A DNA stretch of 64,000 nucleotides from Sipunculus nudus (GCA_026874595.1 CM049312.1:77539429-77603428); one strand, 5' to 3'. Counted from the first letter of the stretch, positions 24,305 through 39,111 are shown. A program made the numbers and translations. The notes: generated by a model from the letters alone, not told the origin.

Positions 24305-24430
24305 GTCTGGGTAGGTGAGTGGTAAAACACTTTCCGCTGGCGACCCGGGATCGATCCTTAGTGTGGCCATGAGGATTGGTTGTAGTTGGCAGTCCAAGGT
24401 GGGTAACATTCACTCCGGGTCTCTAGCTTC
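24305..24430 (+). repeat. tRNA-derived SINE (probable)
   Basis: GGGTAGGTGAGTGGTAAAAC resembles an RNA polymerase III A box and GACCCGGGATCGATCC a B box, about 40 bp apart, followed by a GTGGCCATGAGGATTGG body. It does not fold as a complete tRNA by inspection, so a SINE head is the better call. Confidence 0.6.
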
Positions 24431-27180
24431 CTCCACCTGCAGACACTGTATTGCCTATTAAGGATCAGTATTGAATACTGGCATTTATTGGGAGAAGAAG
24501 AGAGAAATGATCAAATGCAGCACAACTTGTGTTGTCTCTTCCTGTTGTCATTTACACATGTATGTTTGAGCTAGAATCCATCAAATTTTTGTCACCAAGA
24601 ATTTTAAAATAGAGGTCCACAGTGACCTAGGGGTCACAAGAATCCTGCCCAGGGTCAAGACCTTAAGAATTAGTTCAAGGTGAAACATAAATGTTCACCA
24701 CAAATATGTCAGGCTTAATAAATGCAGATGTAAAATTTAAGTCATACTTGTCACATGCATGATACAGACTGGTACCATAAGTTACAAACTGGGATAATTC
24801 AGGTGCTATTCCATTTTACTGTGGTATGGTATAATTAGGTAATCAGGTCTGTTCATCTGTCTGTTTGTTCATGTACTTCTCAGATGTGATATGATATCTT
24901 AAAAATGAAAGACCTTTACCATCTCACTTATAGCACCACCTGCTGGCAGGGAATGACACTGAGTGTATGGGTCAGTTATTTATTATAATTAAGAGCACAT
25001 TTTGTTATATCTCAAATGATTATTTTATCCCCAGACTGAGAAGATGGGGATTATATGGTCGCAGCACGCACAGTCACGCCACTGCCTCCTCTGATTGAAA
25101 CTATTTGTGTTGCAAATTTTAGGGAAAATATGAAAGATTTCTAAAGTTATAATAGTCACAAATAGTTAAACCAGCTTCAATACATTGTAAGGATTTTCTA
25201 ATTAATATCAAATTACCTGACATTTATCAAAAGCCCTAAAGAATATGTTTTGATGAGAAAATACATCAATGCAGCCATTTTCTGCACTCAACAACACCCC
25301 ACAAAATTAGCATAATGAAAGGGTAGTTTATTTATCAAAGTCGTAAATATTCACACACAACAGCAGACAACCAGCATCTGTATACATGGTGATAAATGTT
25401 TCAATGACAGCAGGTCAAACCAAGGGCAACATAAAAGGGATAGGGTGTTAGAGTTCCGTGAAATGTGTCATCCTGCATGGCGCAATGTTTTACACCATGG
25501 CGTCAGTTAAAAGTATAACGTGTCGGCAAATATTTAATTGTCTGTCAGGGGGTGAGAGTTTCCGAGTCCTGGAGGTTTGATGAACAGTGCACTGAACACT
25601 TGATGTGTTAATATATTTAGGTTGACTATAAATATCTAACCTTGTGTTGGCACCAGGCATAGCTCACCAGTGAATTTGTATGTTTTATATATGTAATTTG
25701 TTTTCCCTATGTGTCGCTGTAGCCATTAACAAGCTGACAGCAGAATGTGGTTACACGAAGTAATGAAACACTGAAACCTTAGAAGGTGGTGACATAATCA
25801 GTCATAAAATCATCATATTATATTAAATGATGACATATCGCATTTTTAATGTGCCCTATTCATATTCTAAAACATACTCTCAGGCACTGTACAATACGTG
25901 ATATGTTAAAAATCATATTCAAGAAAAAACCTAAAAATTGATCTTTGGATATCTTGTTGACACACACACACGTAATTTGCTGAAAATATTAACCTGGCCT
26001 TGCTTCACTTAGGGCTAATTAATAAAAAAGTTTGGTGAATCTGATTTAAAAATTGTTCTCACATAGTGTAGGCTTGCAGTCAGAGTTAGATTTTCATGGT
26101 TATGTAAAATTGGACTTTCCTTGTTATACTAAGGCTGAGAGAAAAAGTTTCTCTTATTTTCCAAGAATGTCTGATAAGTGATAAAAAGCAAATAAGCACT
26201 CGGTCAGGGTTGTATAGAGTTACAGCTTAAGGCCAAAAAAAAAAAGGTATGGTTTCCAGGCTTCACCAGCATCAATTTTACCTCCCCCCCCCCCCCAATC
26301 ATATATTTTTATTTTGATTTTTTATCTTTACCTGTTTAGCAAAAAATTTGTTATTTTCATACTTTTCCCTGACAGGTTCATTTGACAGAGTTTTATCCAC
26401 ATGTTGTTCACCGTTACAGTTACAAATGTACTCTAACAAATTCAGAGCTTTGGATGTGCTCTGACAAAGTCACAGTATTACTTTTTATTACAGAGTCATG
26501 ATATACTCTCTAGCATTGTCCCAATGCTTTATTTATACTCTCACAGAGTCAGAGTCACTGATGTACTTGTTGGATACACTCACAAAGTATCTGATAGATG
26601 ATGCGGCAGTAGACAATTTTCTTAAGATTTATTGAGGGTTATGGGGAAAATAGGGATTGATCCCACTTAGGACACCATTGGCATGGTTCCCAAGACTTCA
26701 AGATAAAAAAACAACATTTCATTGGCATTGCCGTGAAGGAGTTGTGTGGCAACAGTTGAATGCCATCACCATCACCATGTCAGCTGGTGCATTATTATAA
26801 TAATATAAATCTTTTGCTTTTCAACTCTCTTATTCCCTTATTCATGAAGGTTTTATTTTTATTATAAATGCTCTTTCAGGAATATCACAAATTTGAAACC
26901 TCACGCAGAATAAGGTAACCACAGTACAACAGATGAATATTTTTTGACTGACGTTTCAGTCATATTTGTTCATGAAAGTTTTCTCAGAACGAAAAAATTT
27001 AGAGGAATTATATTTGCTAACATAGCAACTAATAATCAGATTTGTGTTTGGAAGTTATCAGTACAAGCAGATCCATACAGTTTACTTAAAAGGGAAGTTC
27101 ATGATTTTAGAAGACTGATAATGGTGGATATATTGTGGGTGTCTTCATATTTGCGAGGCTAATATTTCACAATTTACACT
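24431..27180. other. intron sequence, no gene recognised
   Basis: AT-rich unique-looking sequence. A run of 15 C lies near 26283. Short CTCTGACAAAGTCACAG-like words recur loosely at 26440-26600. Nothing else supported. Confidence 0.45.
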
Positions 27181-27189
27181 TTTATCATG

Positions 27190-27620
27190 GGAATATTATG
27201 GTATACCCACCATCCTTCTGTCTGTCTGTCCGTCCGTCTGTCCAATATCTTTCAGTGTCGCTGTGATAACTTGCCAGGGCTTTGATGGATTTTCACCATA
27301 ACTACTTAACAACAGATTATCTCGCCTGAGTTTGATTTATAATGGGCAAAATCCAGGTTACTTTGTGGTGTCACCGCAATAAGGTACAAGGAATATTATG
27401 GATTTGGATAAAACTCAACAGAAATATAAATCAGTATATTGTCTCACCTAAGTTCTATTTTCAGCAAAATCCATGCATTTTTAATGAGGTCAGAGGTCAC
27501 CACACTTTATTGGCGCTACCCAGACTTACCAAATTCTGATGGATTTTCATATAACTCATGATGAGTAATAACCAATACAGTTTCTCACTTGAATTACATT
27601 CTCAGCAAATACTGTGGTTG
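27190..27620 (+). repeat. interspersed repeat with GTCTGTCC start and DR1-like motif
   Basis: Starts ATACCCACCATCCTTCTGTC with a GTCTGTCCGTCC run, then TGTCGCTGTGATAACTTG and internal repeats of TTTGATGGATTTTCA.CATAACT (about 27280 and 27538). AGGTCAGAGGTCA lies at about 27488-27500. It resembles 7160-7420. A further partial piece with the same AATGAGGTCAGAGGTCAC lies at about 28034. Confidence 0.6.
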
Positions 27621-28119
27621 CCTTTTTATTCCCAAGGGTTTTAATTTCGCTATATTCGTGAATGTGAAATAATTATGAATATGAGACCCTATAGAATAAG
27701 TTGCCCCATCAACTAAGATGACCTCTAAAAACAACCTCATCAGCAGCCTTATCTGTTCTGGTTTTGGAAACTGGCCCATGCATTAGCCGTACTGACAGGC
27801 TGTGATACATATCGACCGTGGTGCAAGTCATAATTTAATGACTGAACCAGTAATTAGTAAGGATTTGTAGGATTTTTTTTCTAAATTTTACATCAATACG
27901 GATCCTGCTGTACTTAGATGTAACAGATTCTGGTGCAATCACGAAAATGAAACCCTCATGAAAGGATCAAAATGAAGAAATCACAAAATATCAGCCTTGT
28001 GAATATAAAGCTAACCATAGTACATGCATATTTAATGAGGTCAGAGGTCACAAAAAATTACAACTGGCATATTATGCACCATTTGAAGGGCTCTTGTCTG
28101 ATCTTACCATGCTGTAACC

Positions 28120-28920
<801 letters not shown>

Positions 28921-29640
28921 TGTCTTATTCACAAAGGATTAATTTTCATCAATTATATCCCTTTCACAGATATTATTTATTGAAACCCTCATGAACAATA
29001 AGTCAACCACAGTGCTGGATGTTGGAATAATAGAAACAGAAACAATATTGAGCTAAGATTTTATGAATAATTTAGACATAAAATTAGCTATTTTCAAACT
29101 TGTAAAATAAATAAAAAATAAAACAGCAGTGTATGATGATGATGAAGATATATTTAATGGTTGATTAGAATATGAATATATTAATTTTCAATTATGTTTA
29201 AAATGTTGAAATGGTGAAAGGAACAATTATGCTGCATATTACTAGTTCATGTAATAGATATGTACAGACACACCTGTATTATTTGACCACCCATTGGATT
29301 GGCCAAAAGTGGTCTTAAATCTCATGTGGTCTTATTAGATAGGCGGTCTTTCAGGCTGGTTCCACTGTAAGGTTATTACCACTCTACACTTCAATAACTG
29401 CAGGTTGTAACATTACAATACAGAGCATGTTTTTAATCAACATCTCATAAATATTAATGCTAATTATTGATTTTGGTTTAATACATTAATTAAATCATTA
29501 TGAAGCTTGGCCTGGCCTAGAACTGACCATCCTTAATAAACCCCAGGTTGGTCAGTAAATTATTCAGAAAGCCATCAATACATCTAAGGCATGGCAAAGG
29601 TAATCGAATAAATAATACGAAGAAGAGAAATAAAAATTGT
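28921..29640. other. AT-rich intron sequence
   Basis: No gene and no recurring repeat recognised. Confidence 0.45.
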
Positions 29641-30740
29641 GCTACAAAGGCGGTGTTAAAAAATGTGTCACCTCAGATAAAAGACCGTAAATAATAAATC
29701 TGAATTTACGGCTTGAGTTAATTAATATTTAATTTCAGTTCAGGGATCATCTTGGTCCAGCAGTTTTATTTTTGCTCGTAAAAATAATATGCCACAATAG
29801 AAATATGATATGCAAGGATTCATGCCTGAATCCCCAGAATTATAGTAAAAAATATCACCGTTATAAAGCCAAAGACATCGAAGATAAAAAGCCGCAAAGT
29901 ATCAGTTATCAGAGGGATGGCAAGAACCGGAGGCTGAGGCCGCGAGACCAAAAAGAATATAACGGAAGATAACTGCACTATATCCCCCAGGATTAAGCAG
30001 TGCAGAGAAATGTCAAATTAAAGCTGTCTGATTCCGCTCCCAAGAGTCAAGTGCCGTGAGCCTATAAAACCTACATGCCCTTGCATGTAAAAAATTTGAG
30101 ACTTTATTTGAGACATTGTTGACTTTGCGCCAGTACAGTCAATGAGCAATAAGCGAAACTGTAATGTCTTAGTGACCAACATTTCCATCTATACTGCGTC
30201 CTCAGACAGCTTTACTGTCAATTAACGGTCCCTGTGCTACCATTGGAGTGTCGTTTGGAACTTGCAAGACAGCTGCGTGACTGTAAACTGGCTACAGAAG
30301 CCTCAATTTCAGCATTGCTACAAGCAGGTCCATTTCCCTTCATCACAGATTGCCTTGGCGCAAACATTATATTGAACATCGGCAACGATATAAAAGTTGG
30401 GTTCCCACTGATTTAAGGCCATCCCCATAGTAACAGGGTGGTGAAATGGACAACTTAGATCTCCGCTGGAGTTGTTTCATGACCTCTGTGGCCATCTGCC
30501 TAGTGGGCAAATGGCTCCTTTTTAATAATTTATAAAATGGTAAATTACATGTAAACTTGTGCTTTGTGTGTTATTGGCAAAAACTGGACAGAAAAATCGC
30601 AGGGACACTTTTTTGTGTGGGCTCCCATGAGCTTACGAAGCTTATCGTTCACTGGCCGACGCTTTGTGTTCTGACCTGCCCAGGAATCGCTGCCAGCAGC
30701 TGATGACATTTTTTGACCTTACTGAATGTTTGTCGCTGAT
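29641..30740. promoter_or_regulatory. repeat-poor block, candidate regulatory DNA
   Basis: Composition shifts to higher complexity with no simple repeats, and no frame longer than about 65 codons. Words such as CTGTCAATTAACGG (30219) and CATTTCCCTTCATCACAGATTG, quoted in part, look like homeodomain/Meis-type sites, but such words are common by chance. Regulatory function is inference. Confidence 0.25.
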
Positions 30741-33099
30741 TGTGACAAAGTTATTAAAACTACTGCATCATAATCCCACCAAAAGGTGTCACTGCGGTTG
30801 CTACTGAAAATTGTTAATTGTTACGTTTAATTGTTTCTTCTATATCTACCGGTAGGGTGTAACAAGAAAAATGATTGCTACCCAGACCACCTGTACTTGT
30901 TACATTTATTATCTAATTATAGGTAACATGTACCTAATGATATCCTTTATGAGAGCATTTTAGCCTTTCCTGGCAGGACCTCTAATTACATTAACTTCCT
31001 GTAGAGGGCAGTGTAAGTACCGTCTCAAGTGGTCTTTGGATATCTCAAGTCAAAAAGAATTAAAAAAAAAAAAAATTTCTAACAGTCTCTGATCTGTGCA
31101 TCAAATTGGATTTATATATTACACTAATTGATATTGCAAGCTTGAAATTGTGTTAAATTGTGAAATTAGAGGCTGAAAATATAACATTTCTTTTACAGAT
31201 TTTCTGAATGTCTAGTTATTACAACCTTAGTTTGTTTGGGACATATTATCTTTTTCATTCCTCTTTATTATTTTTTTTTACCACCAGTAAACCAACCTTA
31301 ACTCTTATCACTGATAAGTAAGAAATAAATGTTTATTTATTTATAGATGTTTATATTCTATTTTAAGGTTTTGTAAAAGTTTTAAATTTATTTATGTTTT
31401 ATTTCTTAAATATAAATTTACATTAATATTTCTAAATATTAAATAATAATTATAAGCATTCTAATATATGACTTATTCTTCAAATTTTTATTTCATTTAA
31501 GAACATTTCCGATTGTATTTTGATTATCATAGGGTCATAATTTCTGTTTTAATATTACAGTAATGAAATATTTGCCATTTAAATCATGTATGACTGCATA
31601 AATCATCAATATACTTTATCGTCATTCATTTTAAAATCAAGACCACATAATATAAGTACAATCAGTTTGACTGATACAACCATATAACAGTGTTGGCTAT
31701 TATAAGCATCCAGGTTCATGGCGGAATGGCACTGCATTGCCTAATAGTATAGGTGTATCATATTGACAAAACACAAGATGCAGGTTTCAAATCCAAAGCA
31801 AAAATGTCTTAATTGTCTGCATTAAAAGATAAAACTGTCTCTGCTTCAGATATTTGGCTGTATCTATGCTGTAATTAATAACTATAAATAATTTTTTATA
31901 TTACCTTAAATAATTAATTGTAAGAAAATTTGCTTTCATACGATCAGCCCCTGATTGTCTTTGACCTATACATTTATTACTTTTTGTATCACTGGAAAAG
32001 AATCTATTACTAAGAGTTCCTGAAAATGATACCTATTACTTTTTTTACTCCTGTTGTCATCAGCACTTTTTTTCTCTTTACTTTTAGCAGTAAGTTCCGG
32101 GTTCTTATATATATTACTATACTAGCTCTTACATATGAGTCCACTAGAAACTAGAGTGGGATGCATCAGTTTTGTGTGTGCAAGAGATTAATAGACAACT
32201 CAGTTTGCTAAAATTTAGTGCATTTCAATACCTTTAAGAATTCCTTTAGTATTTGGGAAATAGCACACATTTGCAGAATTAAATTACCAAAGATGATTTG
32301 CATTTGCAAATAAAATTTGATTCACAAAAATGGGATCAGCAAATCCTGAGAGAAATAAATTTTTATATGACCTTACTGATTTTACTCATTTCATTCCTTT
32401 CATTAAAGAATTCTTCTCTTTTTTTCTGGAGAACTTACTCTTTTTCAGTCATTTATCTGTGGTAATTAAGCCTGGAATTCAAAATACTTATTTGGTATTT
32501 TAATTTTATACTGTTTGATGATCATAAAAGTATTTATATCAAAAATTTTGTTATAATATTGAAGGTTGGACCTGCATAAAGCTACTTCATATAGTCAGTG
32601 GTATAGTGGTATCTTGTATTCATGGTGAGTGTGATCCACCTGTTGACAATGAAGAAGTGGGAGTAGCTATTATAATACCAGTACAGGTAAAACATCCAGA
32701 TCAGTTTTCACACCTGTTAAGGAATAGCTAGGTGTGGTCCAAGGGGCTGTGAATAACAATATGGGTGTCACATGTCAGAAACTGGCAGTGTCACATTGTC
32801 TGTCACATATGGAGGAAGATTGACAAATTTACAGATAGTTAACATGCCTCAATTAACTGGCCAGGAGAATGAAGTGCCGGGCTGTTTAAGTGCATGCTGC
32901 CGGGTTTAGATCATGGCCAGAGGCATCAGATATTAATTCTTGAACAGTAAATTGCCACACAATCAATGTTCCATGGTGTGTCTTTGAGACTGTAATCACT
33001 CTTTCATATAATTAATTTCTATTAATAGCACGTAGAAAATACAACTAAGAGGTGTTTTAATTGTGATATTTGTTGTTTTTATCCAGTTATGTACTTTCC
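30741..33099. other. AT-rich intron sequence
   Basis: No gene, SINE or recurring family recognised; several poly-T and poly-A tracts. Confidence 0.45.
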
Positions 33100-33345
33100 T
33101 AGGGAATATATATATATATATATATTAAATTAATTATACTAGAATAATAACAATAATCATCATCATCATCATTTTAATAATAATCATTATTATTTTGATA
33201 ATAACAAAAATTAATAATAATAACTACAATAATAATAAATAATAACAATATAAAATAATAATAATTAAAAAAAATAATAATAATAAAAAATTAATAATAA
33301 TAATAATAATAATAATAATTATAATAATAATAATTATAATACTAA
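33100..33345. repeat. TA and AAT microsatellite
   Basis: A short TATATA run (33108-33126) is followed by about 200 bp dominated by AAT/ATA trinucleotides with CAT interruptions near 33160. Confidence 0.9.
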
Positions 33346-36290
33346 GAACATTGTAATTATGTGAAATCTCTATACTACTGTATATGTTCCAACATTATAA
33401 GTTAAATATAACTCCCAACCAAATGTTTTAACTTCCACTGATAGAAAAACTCACATGTATATACATATTGCTTAATGTTTGAGTAAAAATAAAATCAAAG
33501 ATGATATGCGGGCAGAAATATAAATACTGATTCCATCAGGTTTACTTAAAATCATAAACAGTGTGCTTAATAGAAATCACTGTTTAATACTTATTGAGGA
33601 GTACTAGCTGCTGTATCTCTGTTGATCAGTTTGTGATTTTCATATCATGATTAATACATTGCTTTGTTCATGTACCAATGATTCTGTGCATTCAACACAT
33701 ACATCATTGGAGTTTGGGATGTCAAATGATCATGACTTTTTTCCTGGTCTCCCTGTCTTAATTATCACACTTTTTTCCTGGTGCGCTGCTGTGGTTGTTG
33801 GCAAGCTACCTGGTGCAATTTACAGTAAGACATGAGGGACTTCATTATACAACTATTTCACACACTTCCAGCCTATTTCCTTGTTGCAAACAACATTAAG
33901 ATGACATTAATTTGACATAAGAGACAATAAATGGTGTAGGAGATGAGTTTTTGATTTTGGACGATTGAATGCTTGCGTGTATGTGGTGTGACCACCCCAA
34001 GGGTCATTCTTTTGATTGGACACTGGAGGGTGTGATTAGTGCCGCATCTTAACGAATTACACCAGAAAGGGTGATTTTTCTCCGCCGATGCGTGAGATCA
34101 TATGTTGCAAGGCAACAACTGCACGCGCAGGTGTTGGAAGGCCATCCTTTGAATTCACTTTGATGTACACTCAGGGGTATTGTTTTATGGTTCATCGGAG
34201 ACTATAATTACACATAGAATAACCCAAGGTGTTCTACACCCGTAAGATCATTCATCTCCAGTTCTAAGTCATACTTAACACATAACCTCACAGCATGCAT
34301 CCGGGGAGCAATTTATAGTGATTAATTCTACCATTTCTTGACTTAGTACAGCAGGTGCCTAACATTAATCCCTAGTGATTGTCAGCAGTTCGGCTATTTA
34401 GAATGTGACTCCTGTGAGAGACCAGAATGAGGCTGCGTGTCTGCAAAGTTACGTGAAACATTTCCTTATTATATAATCTTGTATATTCGATCATTTAACT
34501 TAAATGTGTTATTAATTCACATTTATTCAACATTTTCTTTATCAAGTAATTTTTTTTATTATTTTTGTTAATTATGATCATACTTAGTTACAGTTTTATT
34601 GTACAATATGTTCATTTTATATTGTACTTGCTGTTTTATCCATTATTTACACAGAGGTATTTCGTGCAAGTTATTTTATCCGTTACAGTCCTGAAGTTGC
34701 ATTTCTAACGGACAGTTTAATGCTAATTAATAAAGATTGACAGTTTTATCTGTCAACTTTTATTGAAATGGAATTATAAAGACTAATAAATTTAACTGTA
34801 ATGTTATCATATGATTATTACTTTCATAATTAAGAATATGCAAATCATCCAGATTTACATAATTAAACATACAAAGAATATTAATCATGCATTTTGCCAA
34901 GCTTGCTTTTAGATAGATGATTTATATTTTTATATCTGTTTGAAACATTTTTTTTCTGTAGGTTATCCATTGATTATTTATATGCTTCCATTTACCCAAA
35001 TGTGAGAATAATAGAATTCCATTACACTCAGTGACCGTACTGTTATCTGAAGGAATGTTTTTTATCATTTTTTTTTTGGGGTGGGGAGAGATATGTTTCC
35101 CATATACATTTTAGGCTGCCTGCATGTTTTATGGCCAGTCGTTATTCATATGTCTGAAGGAAGAATGACTGTGATGAAATAAATACCACTCAGGAAATAA
35201 ATGAAATAAATATCTTATGGTAGTTAGTTGCTTTAAAACTTGTCCATTAGGTGGCAAGCAGGAAAAGTGGTAAAAACACCATTTACTGAATTAAATTATG
35301 TTTCACTCAGATAAAATCCAGGTTGGGAGACGCACCAAAAGCTTGGGCCATGTGTTTGTTAATAATCATGGAGATAAGAGAATTACTGTAGAAAGCCCCG
35401 GCTGACCTTTTTCATATGCTGTTTGTGCCAAAGACAATATTCATTAGAGTTTGGACGACATGTTCTTATGACAAGTCAAATCAGGCGCGGCACGCAGAAA
35501 TGTGAGCACGTGCTAGGAGACGCTGTTATAATGTCTCTCTAAGATGCCTGCAGTGGGGAATTTTTTCCGCTAATGCGCCGAATGACGGGGAACTGTTTCA
35601 GCTGAATAGATGATTTGGCAAATTTGCCGTTACAGGTTCTATTCAACATTGATATGGAGGTCCGTGTGGCCTCTCCCTAGAGACTGCCAAGGTAAGAGCC
35701 GGGGCTAGCACCAGATGCCATTTTCGGACCACAGCGAACATTTATTAGGAGCTGACAGCGGAGGTGGAGTGTAGAAATGGTACACTGTCACATAGTCCTC
35801 GTCTTCTGCAGCGGCACCCGAGTCCTTAACAACGCCCAGGGGATGGGGGCCACACGTCATTCCACATTTAGACGTACATTTGGCTAATATCTTAATGGAA
35901 GCCCTCTCAGAGGTGTTTCAAGATAGAGTTGCAGAGCACTGATGAAAACTCACTTCAAAGCACTAGAAGTGACAGCATAATGGCGACCAACACTGATTTT
36001 GTCGCTCCGTCTCACACACTCCGTGCCAACTTAACTCTCCTCTCCAGGAGTTCCATTTGCCGCCAAAGTCCCGAATCAAGCAAGTCTTCTTGATGTCCGG
36101 ACCACCGCGTGGACATCTCAAATCCAACGTCAGGCTAGCGACACAAGTGTTAATACCCACCCACAAACTACCTCCTTCCAAATTGGTCTTTACGGCGGAT
36201 TTCTATTTTCTCATATCTACCCCATCCTTGTCTTTCGACAGCACCATTTGCTTTAGTTAATTAAAGGGAAATAGCTCTTAAAGTATCTCT
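33346..36290. promoter_or_regulatory. repeat-poor block, candidate regulatory DNA
   Basis: The longest stretch in the intron without recognisable transposon or minisatellite. Two GGTGTGA T-box half-sites lie 44 bp apart (33985-33991 and 34029-34035, the latter running into ATTAG), and a perfect inverted repeat GTTGC-AAG-GCAAC (34104-34116) resembles an RFX X-box. GC-richer patches occur at 34000-34160, 35460-36240. No coding exon could be fitted. Enhancer function is inference. Confidence 0.3.
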
Positions 36291-36790
36291 ATGCTTCTGA
36301 GTGGTTTGTGTTTTTTTTTTCGCATTTGGCCTCTGAAGCACCATGGAAACCAAATGTACAGAGACTGAATTTTTTACTTCGTATTGTATGAGTACGATCA
36401 TTTATATGCCCATACAGAACATAAGGTGATCCTCGATCAATCAAAAAGTCTTTTAGCCAAATCGACAAGTGTTACCTCACTGAACGGGCTGTTCCGAAAT
36501 ATTTTTTATGAAAAGAATAGATTCATAAGACTAAAAGTTGGTTATCTACTAGTGATCAGATTTCTGGGCTTGACTCAATGATTTGGTCTCCTTAAAACCA
36601 GCACCTGAACCTTTCATTTTTTCACCAGTATTGTTTCTGCCGCCATCAGCAAATGAAAAAATTATATATTTTAACCGTTTCTTCAGAACTTGTTTTGGTT
36701 GTCCTCATATATATTTATATGGCTAAGAGAAGAAATATGTACTTAGATGCTTTGGTTTTTTGCAGTTACATTTTAGTTTTGTGACTTATG
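36291..36790. other. intron sequence, nothing recognised
   Basis: AT-rich, no gene and no recurring family seen before the family 1 copy starting at 36791. Confidence 0.45.
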
Positions 36791-38663
36791 TTTTTAGCTC
36801 AGCTGACTATAAGTCATCTGAGCTATAGTCGTGGTCCATTGTCCGTCGTCCGTCCGTCTGTCCGTCCGTCCGTCGATGTGGTAGTTTTGAAACCGTAAGA
36901 CCTAGGAATCCAAAATTCAGCATAATGTTAGATGTCCCCAAGATCTCTTACCAAGTCGAAAACTGGGTCTTTGCAACTTCGTTCCTTTGAGAAATTAAGG
37001 AAAAACCTCAATTTTTTTTATTAAAATCCTATTTTCACACTTCAGGACTGCCTAATATCAAAACCACTCATCTGTTTTTCCTCATATTTACCATAAATAT
37101 GCCTCAATATAGTTCCTATGTTCATGCCAGAAATTATGTCTGTAAAAAATAAATTCTTTAAGTTATGGGCCCAAACATAATGGACTTTGTAAAAAATCCG
37201 GAAAAATAATAACTCACTTAACATGAAAAATTTTGAAACTAGAGTCTATTTTCTCAAGTATATAACTATGTTTAATTAAGATTCAATTGTTTACCCAAAA
37301 TTAGATCTGAATTTTGTAAATTTTTTAAGTTATTAGCATAAAAAAAAATCAGTACCTTAAATTTTGCCATGGCACGTTTTTTCCTGTAAGCACCATTGAT
37401 TTTAATTTTCACAGCATGTAAACATAAATATATAGTTTGTCTAAATCTGAAATTTGAAAATAAAAGCTTAAAAATTAAGCTAGTTATTGATTTTTTTTTT
37501 CTGTAGTCACTTGCTTTGATTACAGATGCAGGGTCCCACTCCAGGTCACTGGAAGTCAGCTATGCCAGGGTTTCTGATTTGTTACAGTCACTGGGGGAGA
37601 TCCCCTGCTGTGACAGGTGTACAGTTATTCTCATATCACCACCCCAATCCCCCCCCCCCCCACAAACCCAACCCACCAAGTGTTGTGCAGTAATTGTTAT
37701 TGTTTTCACTGTATCTCCTTAATTGTAATGCTGTTTCCACTCCGATATGCAAAAACTTTCCTTGAAAAAATAATTCAAGGTGTAATCCAGAAGATGCAAT
37801 GTTGTGTAATGTAGCATTTTTAAAGAAATCAGTTTTCTTTTAAATGATTTTAACAAATATAATTGAACCCATTAGTATGCTTAAATTATTATAAAATATG
37901 AAGCACATTATGGATAAATAAAGACACAATTAAAAATTGTGAAATCTAAATCAAGTATTATTTTTAGATATTTATTGTTTTGCAGATTTAAAAGATATAT
38001 TTTTGTGGTAAAAAATAAATAAACATTTGTATGCATGATGTGGTGATATCTGACAAGATTGAGATTTATGATGATGCAATTGAGAATTATGAATCAACTT
38101 TTATATTCAGATATATATGTTAAATTGGAAATGTATAGAAATATAAACTTAAATTAGAAAATAATTGATGTGATAAAAAAATGAGGATTTAATACAAACA
38201 TTTGTTCATTATTTTCCTGCCTCAGCAGAATTTGAGATCAGGCTTTGTTTGCCCTGTTTTATGTTGTTAATTAGCTATATTTCAACTGTATACATTTCAT
38301 AAAAAAAATACATATATATTTAATAATATATATTATACAAAAAATAGATTCAATTGAACAAATGTATAAACTACTGAAATGTCAACAGTTAATCGAAAAA
38401 CCAACTAATGATCATGGTAATAGTACAGATCATTTGTTCACAAACTGCTCACATGCTTTAGTTTCAACATTAGGAAACACATGGTCAGGTCACAAAATAT
38501 TTTTTGCAACAATTTCTTGCTCATCAATACAAACCAATCATATAAACCAACCATGGCCTTTATTACCTCTTCCTCTTACACTTTATCTCCATTTGATATT
38601 ATTTTAGATTTTTACCTTCAAGGTTAACGTCAGCTGAGCACAGTGACCCATAGGTCCCTTGTT
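36791..38663 (+). mobile_element. Helentron-like element, family 1, copy C with coding remnant
   Basis: Begins TTTTTAGCTCAGCTGACTAT with the GTCCGTCC run, matches the first core unit of copies A and B to about 37420, then diverges, and ends CAGCTGAGCACAGTGACCCA followed by TAGGTCCCTTGTT. TCAGCTGAG near the 3' end is the inverse of the 5' CTCAGCTGA. The middle carries a C-rich tract (about 37640-37660) preceded by ACAGTTATTCTCATATCACC, shared with 49910-49950. Just before the 3' end is a decayed coding fragment resembling an endonuclease (38362-38607), which the other copies lack, so copy C may be closer to an autonomous parent. Confidence 0.65.
38362..38607 (+). pseudogene. endonuclease-like (EEP family) fragment inside Helentron-like copy C
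   Basis: An open stretch of 81 codons. It reads LLKCQQLIEKPTNDHGNSTD, then HLFTN, and later NTWSGHKIFFATI. This order matches the C-terminal end of exonuclease-endonuclease-phosphatase domains found in non-LTR retrotransposons and at the end of Helentron Rep/helicase proteins, where the pattern is Q-L-I-x-x-P-T ... S-x-x-D-H-x-x-T-N ... S-D-H-x-x-V. The catalytic SDH motif appears here as SGH, so the active site would be lost. No upstream Rep or helicase sequence is visible and the start Met is probably accidental. It lies about 55 bp before the element's 3' terminus, as expected if the endonuclease is the last domain of the parent gene. Family recognition is from memory of the pattern; a protein search is needed. 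Confidence 0.5.
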
Positions 38664-39111
38664 TTTTTCTAGAAGAAATTTCAACATGATGTGGTCTAGG
38701 AGTAAGAGATCAATGTTTGTTTGGCACACATGAAAAGAAAACATCAGTTTAAAACAGGAAGAGGTAAAAACAATTATTTGTACAATAACAATTTCGAAAG
38801 CAACATTGAATGTATAAAAAATAGGGTTTTTTTTACATAACAGATATGTTTATTGCGATATATTGCAAAAAGTGACAGATTTATAAAATGTAAACATACT
38901 TGAAAATGTAAAAAGTGGACCCTTTGAAATGCACATAAAGGGTATGAGATCAAGATATACCAGTTTGTCAAATTGGCTAAGAGCTAAATGAGGTTACCTG
39001 AACTTATATATGTTGATGGTTTTTATAAATATATAGTTTAAAGAAATTCTTGCAGTCAGACACTAATCAGGTGCAACATGTTTCAGGGATTTGAACATAA
39101 ATAAACATACT
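38664..39111. other. AT-rich intron sequence
   Basis: No gene or recurring repeat recognised. Confidence 0.45.
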
